From Gemmatimonadaceae bacterium (GTDB lineage: Bacteria; Gemmatimonadota; Gemmatimonadetes; Gemmatimonadales; Gemmatimonadaceae), in contig JALOPO010000196.1 in NCBI GenBank assembly GCA_025453855.1, positions 1 to 10,312 on the forward strand: a stretch of 10,312 nucleotides of DNA, read 5' to 3'. A model generated the notes under the pieces. That model saw only the letters and a program-made list of their open reading frames with translations. It was not told the DNA's origin and searched no databases. The stretch's first letter is position 1. Every line of letters begins with the position of its first letter. This document shows, piece after piece, positions 1 to 6,754 of this stretch. Made by a program: the position numbers and the translations under genes.

Positions 1-369
1 CTCGACGTGGCCGGCTTCGGTGACCGGTGGCGCTTCCGCGACGGCGCCGGCCGCGTGACCGCGGTCACGGCCCACGGACCGGTGCGCAGCTCCAACGCGC
101 TCGCCCTCAAGAGCTGCGCGCTCGCCGACCTCGGGATCGTCGTGCAGGCCCGCTGGATCATCGGTCGCGAGCTGCGCTCCGGCGCCCTCGTCGACGTCTT
201 TCCCGACCACGAGGTGACCGCCGCCACTGGCGACGTGGGCTTCGACGGCGCGGCAGCCTGGCTGGTCCACCCCTCGCGCGCCTACGTCCCGCTCAAGGTG
301 CAGCGCTTCGCCGACTACCTGCAGCGCGCCTTCGCCCTTGGCCCGCCGGGGGATCGCGGCGACGCCTGA
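1..369 (+). CDS. LysR-family transcriptional regulator, C-terminal part (5' end outside the window)
   Basis: The frame is open from the first base and ends at TGA 367-369, giving about 122 residues. They match the second half of a LysR-type effector-binding domain. In order there is a WRFRD strand, a V-x-A-H-G-P-V stretch followed by SSNALALKSCALADLGIVV (the usual N-x-x-A-L-x-x-A-x-L-x-G-L-G-I region), a W-x-x-x-x-E-L-x-S-G-x-L-V-x-V-F-P-D segment, and the closing A-W-L-V-H-P-S-R-x-Y-V-P-L-K-V-x-x-F-x-D-Y-L signature. The DNA-binding helix-turn-helix lies upstream of the window, so the regulon and effector cannot be read. LysR proteins usually act as tetramers on promoters near their own gene. 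glnN is the next gene on the same strand, 259 bp on, so it is a possible but unproven target. The GTG at position 7 is an internal valine codon, not the start. Confidence 0.9.
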   Translation, partial: LDVAGFGDRWRFRDGAGRVTAVTAHGPVRSSNALALKSCALADLGIVVQARWIIGRELRSGALVDVFPDHEVTAATGDVGFDGAAAWLVHPSRAYVPLKVQRFADYLQRAFALGPPGDRGDA

Positions 370-374
370 CCGGC

Positions 375-393
375 CCGGGGACAGGCGCCCCGG
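375..393 (+). terminator. Short GC hairpin just after the LysR stop codon
   Basis: Arms CCGGGG (375-380) and CCCCGG (388-393) are perfect complements around a 7-base loop, beginning 5 bases after the TGA. No T-run follows (the next bases are CAACGACC), so it is at best a weak or Rho-assisted terminator or a 3'-end stabilising hairpin. In DNA this rich in GC, a 6-bp stem can also arise by chance. Confidence 0.3.
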
Positions 394-436
394 CAACGAC
401 CCTTCGGACTGCGCCGTCAGTCGTTCCCTGCGTGCG

Positions 437-516
437 GTGCACACCGAGCCTCCCGAAGACGCCGTTTTCGGGGTGCAAAGCGCTCAGCCGTTCGCCTAGC
501 TTTGCACGCCGTGCAC
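437..516. promoter_or_regulatory. Cluster of GTGCA/TGCAC half-sites with a 9-bp inverted repeat upstream of glnN
   Basis: GTGCAC occurs at 437-442 and again at 511-516. Between them lies a perfect 9-bp inverted repeat, GTGCAAAGC (473-481) and GCTTTGCAC (499-507), with a 17-base spacer. The right arm also forms a smaller dyad, TGCAC-GCC-GTGCA (503-515). Four or more copies of the same pentamer within 80 bp of intergenic DNA, arranged with dyad symmetry, look like binding sites for a dimeric or tetrameric regulator. The LysR protein encoded upstream is one candidate. I do not recognise a named operator, and the right arm overlaps the promoter-like octamer at 497-504. An RNA hairpin is an alternative reading. 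Confidence 0.4.
497..504 (+). promoter_or_regulatory. Promoter-like octamer TAGCTTTG upstream of glnN
   Basis: The octamer fits TAnnTTTG, the -7 element known for the primary sigma factor of Bacteroidetes. It is one of very few AT-rich spots in the region. No TTTG-type -33 element is visible at the usual spacing. If it is used, transcription would begin near 510-512, leaving a leader of about 117 bases before the ATG at 629. A similar octamer precedes the L,D-transpeptidase gene. Use of this motif by the present organism is inferred from possible FCB-group relatedness only. Confidence 0.3.
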
Positions 517-521
517 GATTT

Positions 522-539
522 CCGTGACACCAGTCACGG
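522..539 (+). repeat. Compact perfect hairpin CCGTGAC-ACCA-GTCACGG in the glnN leader
   Basis: Seven-base perfect arms (522-528 and 533-539) surround a 4-base loop, 90 bp before the chosen glnN start. It lies just downstream of the predicted transcription start, so it could be an RNA leader hairpin or an operator dyad. The GTG at 524, the first possible upstream start in the glnN frame, falls inside the left arm. Confidence 0.35.
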
Positions 540-628
540 CGGCGTCACACCGGTCCCTGCCGGTTCATCCACCGTTCCGCTTCCGCGACCGGCCGCCCCC
601 CGGTCGCCTCCGACCCCAGCGCCCCCTC

Positions 629-2842
629 ATGTCCTCCGCCGCGTCCTCGCGCGCCAGCGCCCTCCGGACCATCGCCTCGCGCGTCGTCGATCACGGCGCC
701 GCGCTCCCGCCCCGCACCTCCGAGTACTTCGGCGCGCTGACCTTCGGCGCGCGCCAGATGAAGGCGAAGCTCCCGCCCGACGTCTTCGCCAAGCTCTCCA
801 GCGCCATCCGCCTCGGCCAGAAGCTCGATCGCGACATCGCCCCCGTCGTCGCGCAGACGATCAAGGAGTGGGCGATCGCGCAGGGCGTCACCCACTTCAC
901 GCACTGGTTCCAGCCGCAGACCGGCCTCACCGCCGAGAAGCACGACGCCTTCCTGTCGTTCGACGACGCGATGACGCCGCTCGAGTCGTTCTCGGCCGAC
1001 CAGCTCATCCAGTCCGAGCCCGACGCCTCGTCGTTCCCCTCGGGCGGGCTGCGCGCCACCTGGGAGGCGCGCGGCTACACGGCGTGGAACCCCGCCAGCC
1101 CGGTCTTCATCATCGAGGCCGCGGGGGTGAAGACGCTCTGCATCCCCAGCGTCTTCATCGGCTACAACGGCGAGGCGCTCGACGAGATGACGCCGCTGCT
1201 CCGCAGCACCGACGTCCTCTCCGAGAAGGCGATCGAGCTCCTCGAGCTCCTCGGCGACAAGGGCGTCGAGCGCGTGCAGACCACGCTCGGCCCCGAGCAG
1301 GAGTACTTCCTCGTCGACCGCCAGCTCTTCGCGCTCCGCCCCGACCTCGTGATGGGCGGCCGCACCCTCCTCGGTGCCCAGCCGCCGCGCGGCCAGCAGC
1401 TCGAGGACCACTACTTCGGCGGCATCCCCGAGCGCGTGCAGGCCTGCATCGCCGAGGTCGAGCACGAGCTCTACCGGCTCGGCGTGCCGATCACCACGCG
1501 CCACAACGAGGTCGCGCCCTGCCAGTTCGAGATGGCGCCGCGCTACGAGGAGACCGACGTCGCCGTCGACCACAACCAGCTGGTGATGTCGGTGCTGCGG
1601 AAGGTCGCGCTCCGCCACGGGCTGCAGGCGCTCCTGCACGAGAAGCCGTTCGCCGGCATCAACGGCTCGGGCAAGCACTGCAACTGGTCGATGTCGATCG
1701 TCGCACGGAACGCGGAGCTCAACGGCTTCAACCTCCTCAAGCCGGGCAAGACGCCGCACCAGAACGTCCGCTTCCTCCTCTTCCTGGCCGCGGTGCTCAA
1801 GGCGGTGCACAAGCACGCCGGCCTCCTCCGCGCCGGCATCGCCACCAGCGGCAACGAGCATCGCCTCGGCGCCAACGAGGCGCCCCCCGCGATCATCTCC
1901 GTCTTCATGGGCGAGACGCTCACCCACGTGATCGAGGAGATCGCCGAGGGGCGGAGCGGCACGAGCAGCGCCGCGCAGCGCATGCTCGACCTCAAGGTCG
2001 CCAAGCTCCCCGAGATCCAGCAGGACAACACCGATCGCAACCGCACCTCGCCCTTCGCCTTCACCGGCATGAAGTTCGAGTTCCGCGCCGTCGGCTCGAG
2101 CCAGTCGATCGCCTTCCCGGTGATGCTGCTCAACGCCGCCGCCGCCGAGGCGATCGCCGAGCTCACCGCCAAGCTCCGCAAGCGGCTGCACGACGAGAAG
2201 CAGCCGGTGGACGACGCGGTGCTGGCCGTCGTCGCCGAGGCGTTCCGCGAGACGAAGGCGATCCGCTTCGAGGGGAACGGCTACTCGCACGAGTGGGTCG
2301 ACGAGGCGGCGCGCCGCGGCCTCCCGAACTTCCGCCGCACGCCGGAAGCGCTCGAGCAGCTCGTCACCGCGCAGTCGCGTGCGCTCTTCGTCGATCTCGG
2401 CATCCTGAGCGAGGTCGAGCTCGAGAGCCGCTTCCACGTGCGCATGGAGCGCTACGTGAAGGACATGCTCATCGAGATGCACACGCTCAAGGAGATCGTC
2501 GACACGCTCGTCCTGCCGGCCGGCCTCGCCTTCCACGGCCAGCTGGCCGAGGCCGCCGCGCACGCCCGGGCGGCCGGGATCAGCATCGTCCCGCAGGTGG
2601 AGAAGGCCAACCACGTCGGCACGCTCGTGCAGGAGCTGCAGGCGCGCCGCGACACGCTCGTGCGCGTGCTCGACCAGGCGGACGGCCTGCACCACGACCC
2701 GGTCGCCTGCGCCAAGCTCCTCACCGGTGCCGGTGCCGACGCGATGGCGGCCGTCCGCGACCGCTGCGACACGCTCGAGCTGGCCACGCCCGACGCACTC
2801 TGGCCGCTGCCGAAGTACCGGGAGATGCTCTTCCCGGTGTGA
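629..2842 (+). CDS. glnN: Glutamine synthetase type III (GSIII)
   Basis: It catalyses ATP-dependent ligation of glutamate and ammonium to glutamine in the cytoplasm. From ATG 629 it has 737 residues, close to the roughly 700-730 usual for GSIII and far longer than GSI or GSII. Visible family blocks are LGPEQEYFLVD at about 220-230, TRHNEVAPCQFEMAP from 290, NGSGKHCNWS from N345, NEHRLGANEAPPAI from 409, and DNTDRNRTSPFAFTG from 466. After these comes the helical GSIII C-terminal region, ending MLFPV. The frame is open back to GTG 524, but the extra 35 residues are Pro/Arg-rich and unlike the family, so ATG 629 is preferred. No clear Shine-Dalgarno precedes either start. Where many GSIII enzymes, as I recall them, have KHNNWS, this one has KHCNWS. 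It appears monocistronic. Nearby dyads may carry nitrogen or LysR control, but no sigma-54 promoter is visible. Confidence 0.96.
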   Translation: MSSAASSRASALRTIASRVVDHGAALPPRTSEYFGALTFGARQMKAKLPPDVFAKLSSAIRLGQKLDRDIAPVVAQTIKEWAIAQGVTHFTHWFQPQTGLTAEKHDAFLSFDDAMTPLESFSADQLIQSEPDASSFPSGGLRATWEARGYTAWNPASPVFIIEAAGVKTLCIPSVFIGYNGEALDEMTPLLRSTDVLSEKAIELLELLGDKGVERVQTTLGPEQEYFLVDRQLFALRPDLVMGGRTLLGAQPPRGQQLEDHYFGGIPERVQACIAEVEHELYRLGVPITTRHNEVAPCQFEMAPRYEETDVAVDHNQLVMSVLRKVALRHGLQALLHEKPFAGINGSGKHCNWSMSIVARNAELNGFNLLKPGKTPHQNVRFLLFLAAVLKAVHKHAGLLRAGIATSGNEHRLGANEAPPAIISVFMGETLTHVIEEIAEGRSGTSSAAQRMLDLKVAKLPEIQQDNTDRNRTSPFAFTGMKFEFRAVGSSQSIAFPVMLLNAAAAEAIAELTAKLRKRLHDEKQPVDDAVLAVVAEAFRETKAIRFEGNGYSHEWVDEAARRGLPNFRRTPEALEQLVTAQSRALFVDLGILSEVELESRFHVRMERYVKDMLIEMHTLKEIVDTLVLPAGLAFHGQLAEAAAHARAAGISIVPQVEKANHVGTLVQELQARRDTLVRVLDQADGLHHDPVACAKLLTGAGADAMAAVRDRCDTLELATPDALWPLPKYREMLFPV

Positions 2843-2857
2843 GGCCGCGCATCGCCG

Positions 2858-2891
2858 CATGCATCGTGTGCAGTGCGCACATGGATGCATG
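2858..2891 (+). terminator. Large hairpin 15 bases after the glnN stop
   Basis: CATGCATC (2858-2865) pairs with GATGCATG (2884-2891). Inside it, GTGTGC (2866-2871) pairs with GCGCAC (2875-2880) through five Watson-Crick pairs and one G-T wobble, around the 3-base loop AGT. An unpaired ATG (2881-2883) bulges on the right side. The 14-pair stem is long for chance, but no T-run follows. It is probably a 3'-end hairpin of the glnN transcript or part of a tandem terminator with the hairpin at 2914-2953. Confidence 0.45.
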
Positions 2892-2913
2892 ATGGCGCGA
2901 TTGCATCGTGAAC

Positions 2914-2961
2914 GGACCGGCCCCGTGCGCCCACCGGCACATGGGGTCGGTCCTTATCTTT
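2914..2961 (+). terminator. Probable Rho-independent terminator of glnN
   Basis: GGACCGGCCCC (2914-2924) pairs with GGGGTCGGTCC (2943-2953) over 11 positions, one of them a G-T wobble. GTGC (2925-2928) then pairs with GCAC (2937-2940) beyond a 2-base AT bulge, leaving an 8-base loop. The stem is followed directly by TTATCTTT (2954-2961), one of the few T-rich runs in the intergenic DNA. This is the classical layout of an intrinsic terminator, 71 bases after the glnN stop. The same T-run overlaps the promoter-like octamer for the next gene. Confidence 0.55.
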
Positions 2962-2962
2962 G
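2955..2962 (+). promoter_or_regulatory. Promoter-like octamer TATCTTTG upstream of the L,D-transpeptidase gene
   Basis: It is an exact TAnnTTTG match, 38 bp before ATG 3001, so transcription would start near 2967-2970 with a leader of about 30 bases. No -33 TTTG is seen. The bases can equally be read as the T-run of the terminator hairpin that ends at 2953; both roles could coexist. Confidence 0.35.
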
Positions 2963-3000
2963 GCGGACCGGAGGTTCTCCTGCTGCTCCCCGCCGTGCGC

Positions 3001-4653
3001 ATGCGCCCCACCGCCCTCGTTCTCGCGATCGCCACCGCCACCACGCCGCTCGCCGCACAGGCACCGTCACGCGACACGGTCGCCACGCTGCTCGCGACCG
3101 GCGCGCATCCGTGGCTCGGCAACGCGGGGCGCTTCGTCGACGTGCAGGGGATGGTGAGCGGCGCGGTCATCGACGGCGGCGCCGCGTCGCTGGCGGCGTG
3201 GACGCGTGACGGTCGTGCGAGCAGCGCGGCACGCGCGGTGCTCGCGCTCGTCACCGCGTCACACGAGAGCACGCCCGACGAGCGCGCCGACGCGGCGCGC
3301 CTCGACTCGATCGCGCGCGGCAGGCTGGACGACACGCAGCGATCGCTCTTCGGCCTCGCGATGCACGTGGTGGTGGCGCGGCATGCCGCGGTGCGCGCCC
3401 AGGGGCGCCTCGACCCCGCACGACTGCACGCCGAGTGGTCGCTCGCGCCGCAACCGGTGGCGCTCGCCCCGCTCGTCGCGGCGATGCAGGGCGACGCGAG
3501 CACGGTCGCGGACGGCTTCGCCGCCCTCGAGCCGCAGACGCCGCACTATCGCCGCCTGCGGCAGGCGCTCGAGGCCGTGCGCGCGCTGCGTGCCGACTCG
3601 GTGGCGCTCGTGCTCCCGTCGCCCGCGAAGCCGGTGAAGCCCGGGCAGAAGAGCGCCGGCCTCCGCGATCTCGGGCGCCTGCTCGTGGCGCTCGGCGAGC
3701 TCCCGGCCACGGCGCGCCCCGACACGGTGACCTACGACACCACGCTCGCGCGCGCCGTGCAGCGCATCCGTCGCCGCACCGATCGCAAGGCGACCACCGT
3801 GCTCGATGCGGCGACCGTCGCCAGGCTCGCCGCGCAGCTCGACGATCGCGAGCGTGCCCTCTCGCTCGCCATGGAGCGCTGGCGCTGGCTCCCGCGCCAG
3901 TACGCCAACACGCCGCTGGTCGTGAACATCCCCGAGTTCCGCCTCGAGCGCTGGGTGGAGTGGGCGGGCGACTCGGCCGGCGGGATCGCGATGAACGTCG
4001 TCGTCGGCCGCGCCGACTCGAACGCCACGCCGGTCTTCGCCAGCTCGCTCACGCAGGTCGTCTTCAGCCCGCAGTGGCGCGTGCCGACGTCGATCATGCG
4101 CAAGGAGATCGGGCCCAGGGCGGTGAAGAATCCCGGCTACCTCGCGCGCAACAACTACTATCTCGCGAGCGCCGGCGGCACCGAGCTCCCGGTGACCGGC
4201 GCCAACATCGCGCGCATCGGCACCGGCGTCTTCGTGCGGCAGCGCTCGGGCGGCGGCAACTCGCTCGGCCGCGTGAAGTTCAACATGTACAACCCGTACG
4301 ACATCTACATGCACGACACGCCGTCCAAGCGGCTGTTCGCGCGCCCGCGCCGCGACTTCAGCCACGGCTGCGTGCGCCTCGCGAACCCGACGGCGCTGGC
4401 GCGGTTCGTGCTCGCCGACCAGCCGGCGTGGACCGACGAGCGCATCGACGAGGCGATGAAGGCGGGGAAGGAGCGCTTCGTCGGGCTGCGGAAGTCGATC
4501 CCGGTGCTCATCGTCTACCACACGCTGGTGGTGGAGCCCGACGGGACGATGCGCCGCTTTGACGACATCTACGGCCACGACGCGCGCGCCTATGCGGCGC
4601 TCGCCGGTGGCCGCCCCGTGGCGGCGGCGATGACGGAGGAAGCGGCGCCCTGA
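3001..4653 (+). CDS. Secreted L,D-transpeptidase, YcbB/LdtD-like (YkuD domain)
   Basis: This 550-residue periplasmic enzyme should form 3-3 cross-links in peptidoglycan or attach proteins to it. ATG 3001 starts a typical signal peptide, MRPTALVLAIATATTPLAAQ, with likely cleavage after LAA or AQA; the upstream extension of the frame to GTG 2908 does not look like protein. Residues about 25-235 are an Ala/Arg-rich helical region I cannot assign. About 240-285 resembles a peptidoglycan-binding helical repeat (YDTTLARAVQRIRRR followed by LDAATVARL). The YkuD domain begins near 305 with VVNIPEFRLERW. It carries GRVKFNMYNPYDIYMHDTPS with H438, then SHGCVR with H455, G456 and the nucleophile C457, which is the full H-x15-S-H-G-C-x-R motif. 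There is no clear Shine-Dalgarno; GGAGG at 2970-2974 is too far upstream. Its last 64 bp overlap the convergent lutC gene. Whether it makes cross-links or anchors lipoproteins cannot be decided. Confidence 0.93.
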   Translation: MRPTALVLAIATATTPLAAQAPSRDTVATLLATGAHPWLGNAGRFVDVQGMVSGAVIDGGAASLAAWTRDGRASSAARAVLALVTASHESTPDERADAARLDSIARGRLDDTQRSLFGLAMHVVVARHAAVRAQGRLDPARLHAEWSLAPQPVALAPLVAAMQGDASTVADGFAALEPQTPHYRRLRQALEAVRALRADSVALVLPSPAKPVKPGQKSAGLRDLGRLLVALGELPATARPDTVTYDTTLARAVQRIRRRTDRKATTVLDAATVARLAAQLDDRERALSLAMERWRWLPRQYANTPLVVNIPEFRLERWVEWAGDSAGGIAMNVVVGRADSNATPVFASSLTQVVFSPQWRVPTSIMRKEIGPRAVKNPGYLARNNYYLASAGGTELPVTGANIARIGTGVFVRQRSGGGNSLGRVKFNMYNPYDIYMHDTPSKRLFARPRRDFSHGCVRLANPTALARFVLADQPAWTDERIDEAMKAGKERFVGLRKSIPVLIVYHTLVVEPDGTMRRFDDIYGHDARAYAALAGGRPVAAAMTEEAAP

Positions 4654-5318
4654 CGGCGCGCGTCGCGGACGACCAGCACCTCGAGCGTCCGCGGTCCGTG
4701 CACTCCTTCCACGCGATCGAGCTCGATGTCGCTCGTCGCGGAGGGGCCGCTGATCCAGGTCTGCGGGCGCGACAGGCTGCCGGCGGCGGCGAGCGCGCGC
4801 ACCGCGTCGGGGACGTCGCCCACGACCTGCGACGCGAACACGACGCAGCAGTGCCAGTCGGGGAGGAGCGAGATCGCACGGCGCCCCTGTGCCGCACCGC
4901 CGTCGAGCACGATCGTCCCCGTCTCGGCGATCGCCAACCGGCAGCCGGTGATCACGCCGTCCACCGCGTCGAGCGTCGCCACGTCGAGCGCGTGATCCTC
5001 GCGCAGCGCGACACCCGCGGGACGCCATGCGACCGGGAGATCGGCCGGGATGACGAGCGTTCGCGCGCCGCGCATCGCCACGCGCGCCGCGATCGCCGCC
5101 GGCAGCGCGTCGTGCGTCGTGACCTCCACGTGCGCGCGGTACTCCTCCACGCGATGCACGAGCCGCGCGATGCACGTGGCGGCGTCCAGGGGCACGCCGC
5201 GCACGAGCGCCGGCGCATCGTCGTGCGCCGAGACGCCGTGCGCCCCGTGCCGTGGCGCCCCGTCGGCGATCGCGCGCCGGATCCGCGCCAGCATCGCCGC
5301 GCGCGCGTCGTCGCTCAT
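4590..5318 (-). CDS. lutC: Lactate utilization protein C (LUD domain)
   Basis: This is the third subunit of the LutABC L-lactate oxidation system, 242 residues in one LUD (DUF162) domain. Seen in the sequence are LAIAETGTIVL (about 128-138), LLPDWHCCVVF (151-161), and the closing SGPSATSDIE...GVHGPRTLEVLVV (190-217), all standard LutC blocks. Its ATG shares ATGA with the lutB stop (5315-5318), which fixes the start and implies translational coupling; the same frame runs open far upstream through lutB, but that stretch is not coding. LutC proteins normally end soon after the VLVV strand. This one continues about 25 residues (Ala/Arg-rich) to TAG at 4592-4590, inside the 3' end of the convergent L,D-transpeptidase gene. 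The exact biochemical role of LutC is not settled in the family; it is required for growth on lactate in Bacillus subtilis. Confidence 0.94.
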   Translation of the reverse strand: MSDDARAAMLARIRRAIADGAPRHGAHGVSAHDDAPALVRGVPLDAATCIARLVHRVEEYRAHVEVTTHDALPAAIAARVAMRGARTLVIPADLPVAWRPAGVALREDHALDVATLDAVDGVITGCRLAIAETGTIVLDGGAAQGRRAISLLPDWHCCVVFASQVVGDVPDAVRALAAAGSLSRPQTWISGPSATSDIELDRVEGVHGPRTLEVLVVRDARRQGAASSVIAAATGRPPASAA

Positions 5319-6754
5319 GTGCGTGCGTCCCACCAGTCGCGGAACGACTGCGCGGGCGGTGGCGGCAGGTCGCGCACCGCGGTCCAGCGCGCGCCGTAGC
5401 CCGGGAGTCGCGTCACCGCGCCGCCGCCACCGAGGAGGCGCAGCGCAACGCGTGCCACGCGCGTCGCCAGCGTGTAGCGCGTCGTGCTCCCGAACGCCCA
5501 CGCCGCGAGCCGCATCGCGAGCCGCTCGAGCCGCGGATACGGATGCGTTCCCGCCCCCGCGGCCTGTCGCTCCACCGCGCGCCCGCGCAGGTGCACCAGC
5601 ACCTCGGGGATGTTGATCTTCACCGGACACACGTCGTAGCAGGCGCCGCAGAGCGTGCTCGCGTACGGCAGCGAGTCGGCCTGCTCCACGCCGAGCAGCT
5701 GCGGCGTGAGGATCGCGCCGATCGGCCCCGGATAGACGCTCGCATACGCGTGGCCGCCGGTGCGCTCGTACACCGGGCAGACGTTCAGGCAGGCGCTGCA
5801 GCGGATGCACTGCAGCGCCTGCCGGCCCACGCTGTCGGCGAGCACCTGCGTGCGCCCGTTGTCGAGCAGCACGAGGTGGAACTCCTCGGGGCCGTCGCCG
5901 GGCGTGACGCCGGTCCAGATGCTGGTGTAGGGATTCATCCGCTCGCCCGTCGACGAGCGGGGGAGGAGCTGCAGCATCGTGCCCAGGTCGTCCCACGACG
6001 CGACGACCTTCTCGATCCCCATCACCGTCACCAGCACGCGCGGGAGCGTGAGGCACATGCGCCCGTTCCCCTCGCTCTCCACGACGCACACCGCCCCGGT
6101 CTCGGCGACGGCGAAGTTGGCGCCGCTCACGGCCATGGGGACGGAGAGGAACTTCGCGCGCAGGTGGCGACGCGCCGCGCCGGCCAGCGCACGCGGCTCG
6201 TCGGTGAGGTCGCCCTGGCCCAGGCGCGCGACGAAGAGCTCGCGGATCTCGCTCCGGTTCTTGTGGATCGCCGGGACGAGGATGTGCGAGCTCGGCTCGC
6301 CGGCGAGCTGGATGATGAGCTCCGCGAGGTCGGTCTCGGTGGCCACGATCCCACGCGCGGCGAGCGCCTCGTTGAGGCGGATCTCGTCGGTGGTGATCGA
6401 CTTCACCTTGATCACCTCGCGCGCCGCGTGGCGGGCGGCGATGTCGCCCACGATGCGCGTGGCGTCGGCGGCGGTGGGCGCCCAGTGCACCTGCCCGCCC
6501 GCCGCGCGCACGCGCGCCTCGAGCTGCTCGAGGCGCACGTCGAGCTCCGCCAGCACCGCCGCCTTGGCGGCGCGTCCCTCCTCGCGCAGCGCCTCCCAGT
6601 GCGGGAGCTCGTCGACCACTGTCTGGCGCTTGCCGCGGATCGTCGCCGTCGCCTTGCCGAGGTTGCGGCGGAGCTGCGCATCGTCGAGTCGCGCGGGGGC
6701 GAGCGCCTCGAAGCGCGGGAGCGGGCGCCCGGGGCGCGTGCCGATCCCCGTCAT
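5315..6754 (-). CDS. lutB: Lactate utilization iron-sulfur protein B
   Basis: This is a 479-residue cytoplasmic electron-transfer subunit. Residues about 60-300 form a LUD domain with FAVAETGAV (214-222) and EGNGRM (228-233). Next come two ferredoxin-like cysteine clusters: C316, C319, C322, C326-P (CIRCSACLNVCP) and C369, C372, C376-P (CGACYDVCP), which bind 4Fe-4S centres. The tail after about 385 fits the LutB C-terminal domain. Length is typical (about 470-480). The start is ATG 6754, overlapping the lutA TGA as ATGA; a longer open frame to 6856 exists, but it runs antiparallel inside lutA and reads as Arg/His-rich shadow. The stop overlaps the lutC start by the same ATGA arrangement. Together with LutA and LutC it replaces flavin or quinone L-lactate dehydrogenases. 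All cluster cysteines are present, so the protein looks functional. Confidence 0.97.
   Translation of the reverse strand: MTGIGTRPGRPLPRFEALAPARLDDAQLRRNLGKATATIRGKRQTVVDELPHWEALREEGRAAKAAVLAELDVRLEQLEARVRAAGGQVHWAPTAADATRIVGDIAARHAAREVIKVKSITTDEIRLNEALAARGIVATETDLAELIIQLAGEPSSHILVPAIHKNRSEIRELFVARLGQGDLTDEPRALAGAARRHLRAKFLSVPMAVSGANFAVAETGAVCVVESEGNGRMCLTLPRVLVTVMGIEKVVASWDDLGTMLQLLPRSSTGERMNPYTSIWTGVTPGDGPEEFHLVLLDNGRTQVLADSVGRQALQCIRCSACLNVCPVYERTGGHAYASVYPGPIGAILTPQLLGVEQADSLPYASTLCGACYDVCPVKINIPEVLVHLRGRAVERQAAGAGTHPYPRLERLAMRLAAWAFGSTTRYTLATRVARVALRLLGGGGAVTRLPGYGARWTAVRDLPPPPAQSFRDWWDART

Noticed and set aside
437..507. Sigma-54 promoter upstream of glnN, prompted by TTTGCAC
   Set aside because: The GC of TTTGCA at 504-505 has no GG pair ten bases upstream (492-493 is TC), so the -24/-12 layout is absent.
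370..628. A tRNA, riboswitch or small gene between the LysR gene and glnN
   Set aside because: No cloverleaf, no known riboswitch core and no short frame with a ribosome-binding site could be seen; only dyads and the promoter-like octamer stand out.
545..2890. 781-residue minus-strand open frame across glnN, and a 796-residue plus frame at 502-2892
   Set aside because: Both are shadows of glnN caused by high GC. Their products are Arg- or Val/Leu/Glu-rich with no recognisable domain, whereas glnN shows all GSIII motifs.
2843..3000. Repeated GCATCG (2849, 2861, 2903) as a possible CRISPR or integration repeat
   Set aside because: The copies are 6 bp and irregularly spaced, and two of them belong to or border the hairpin arms; there are no spacers, integrase or insertion-sequence ends.
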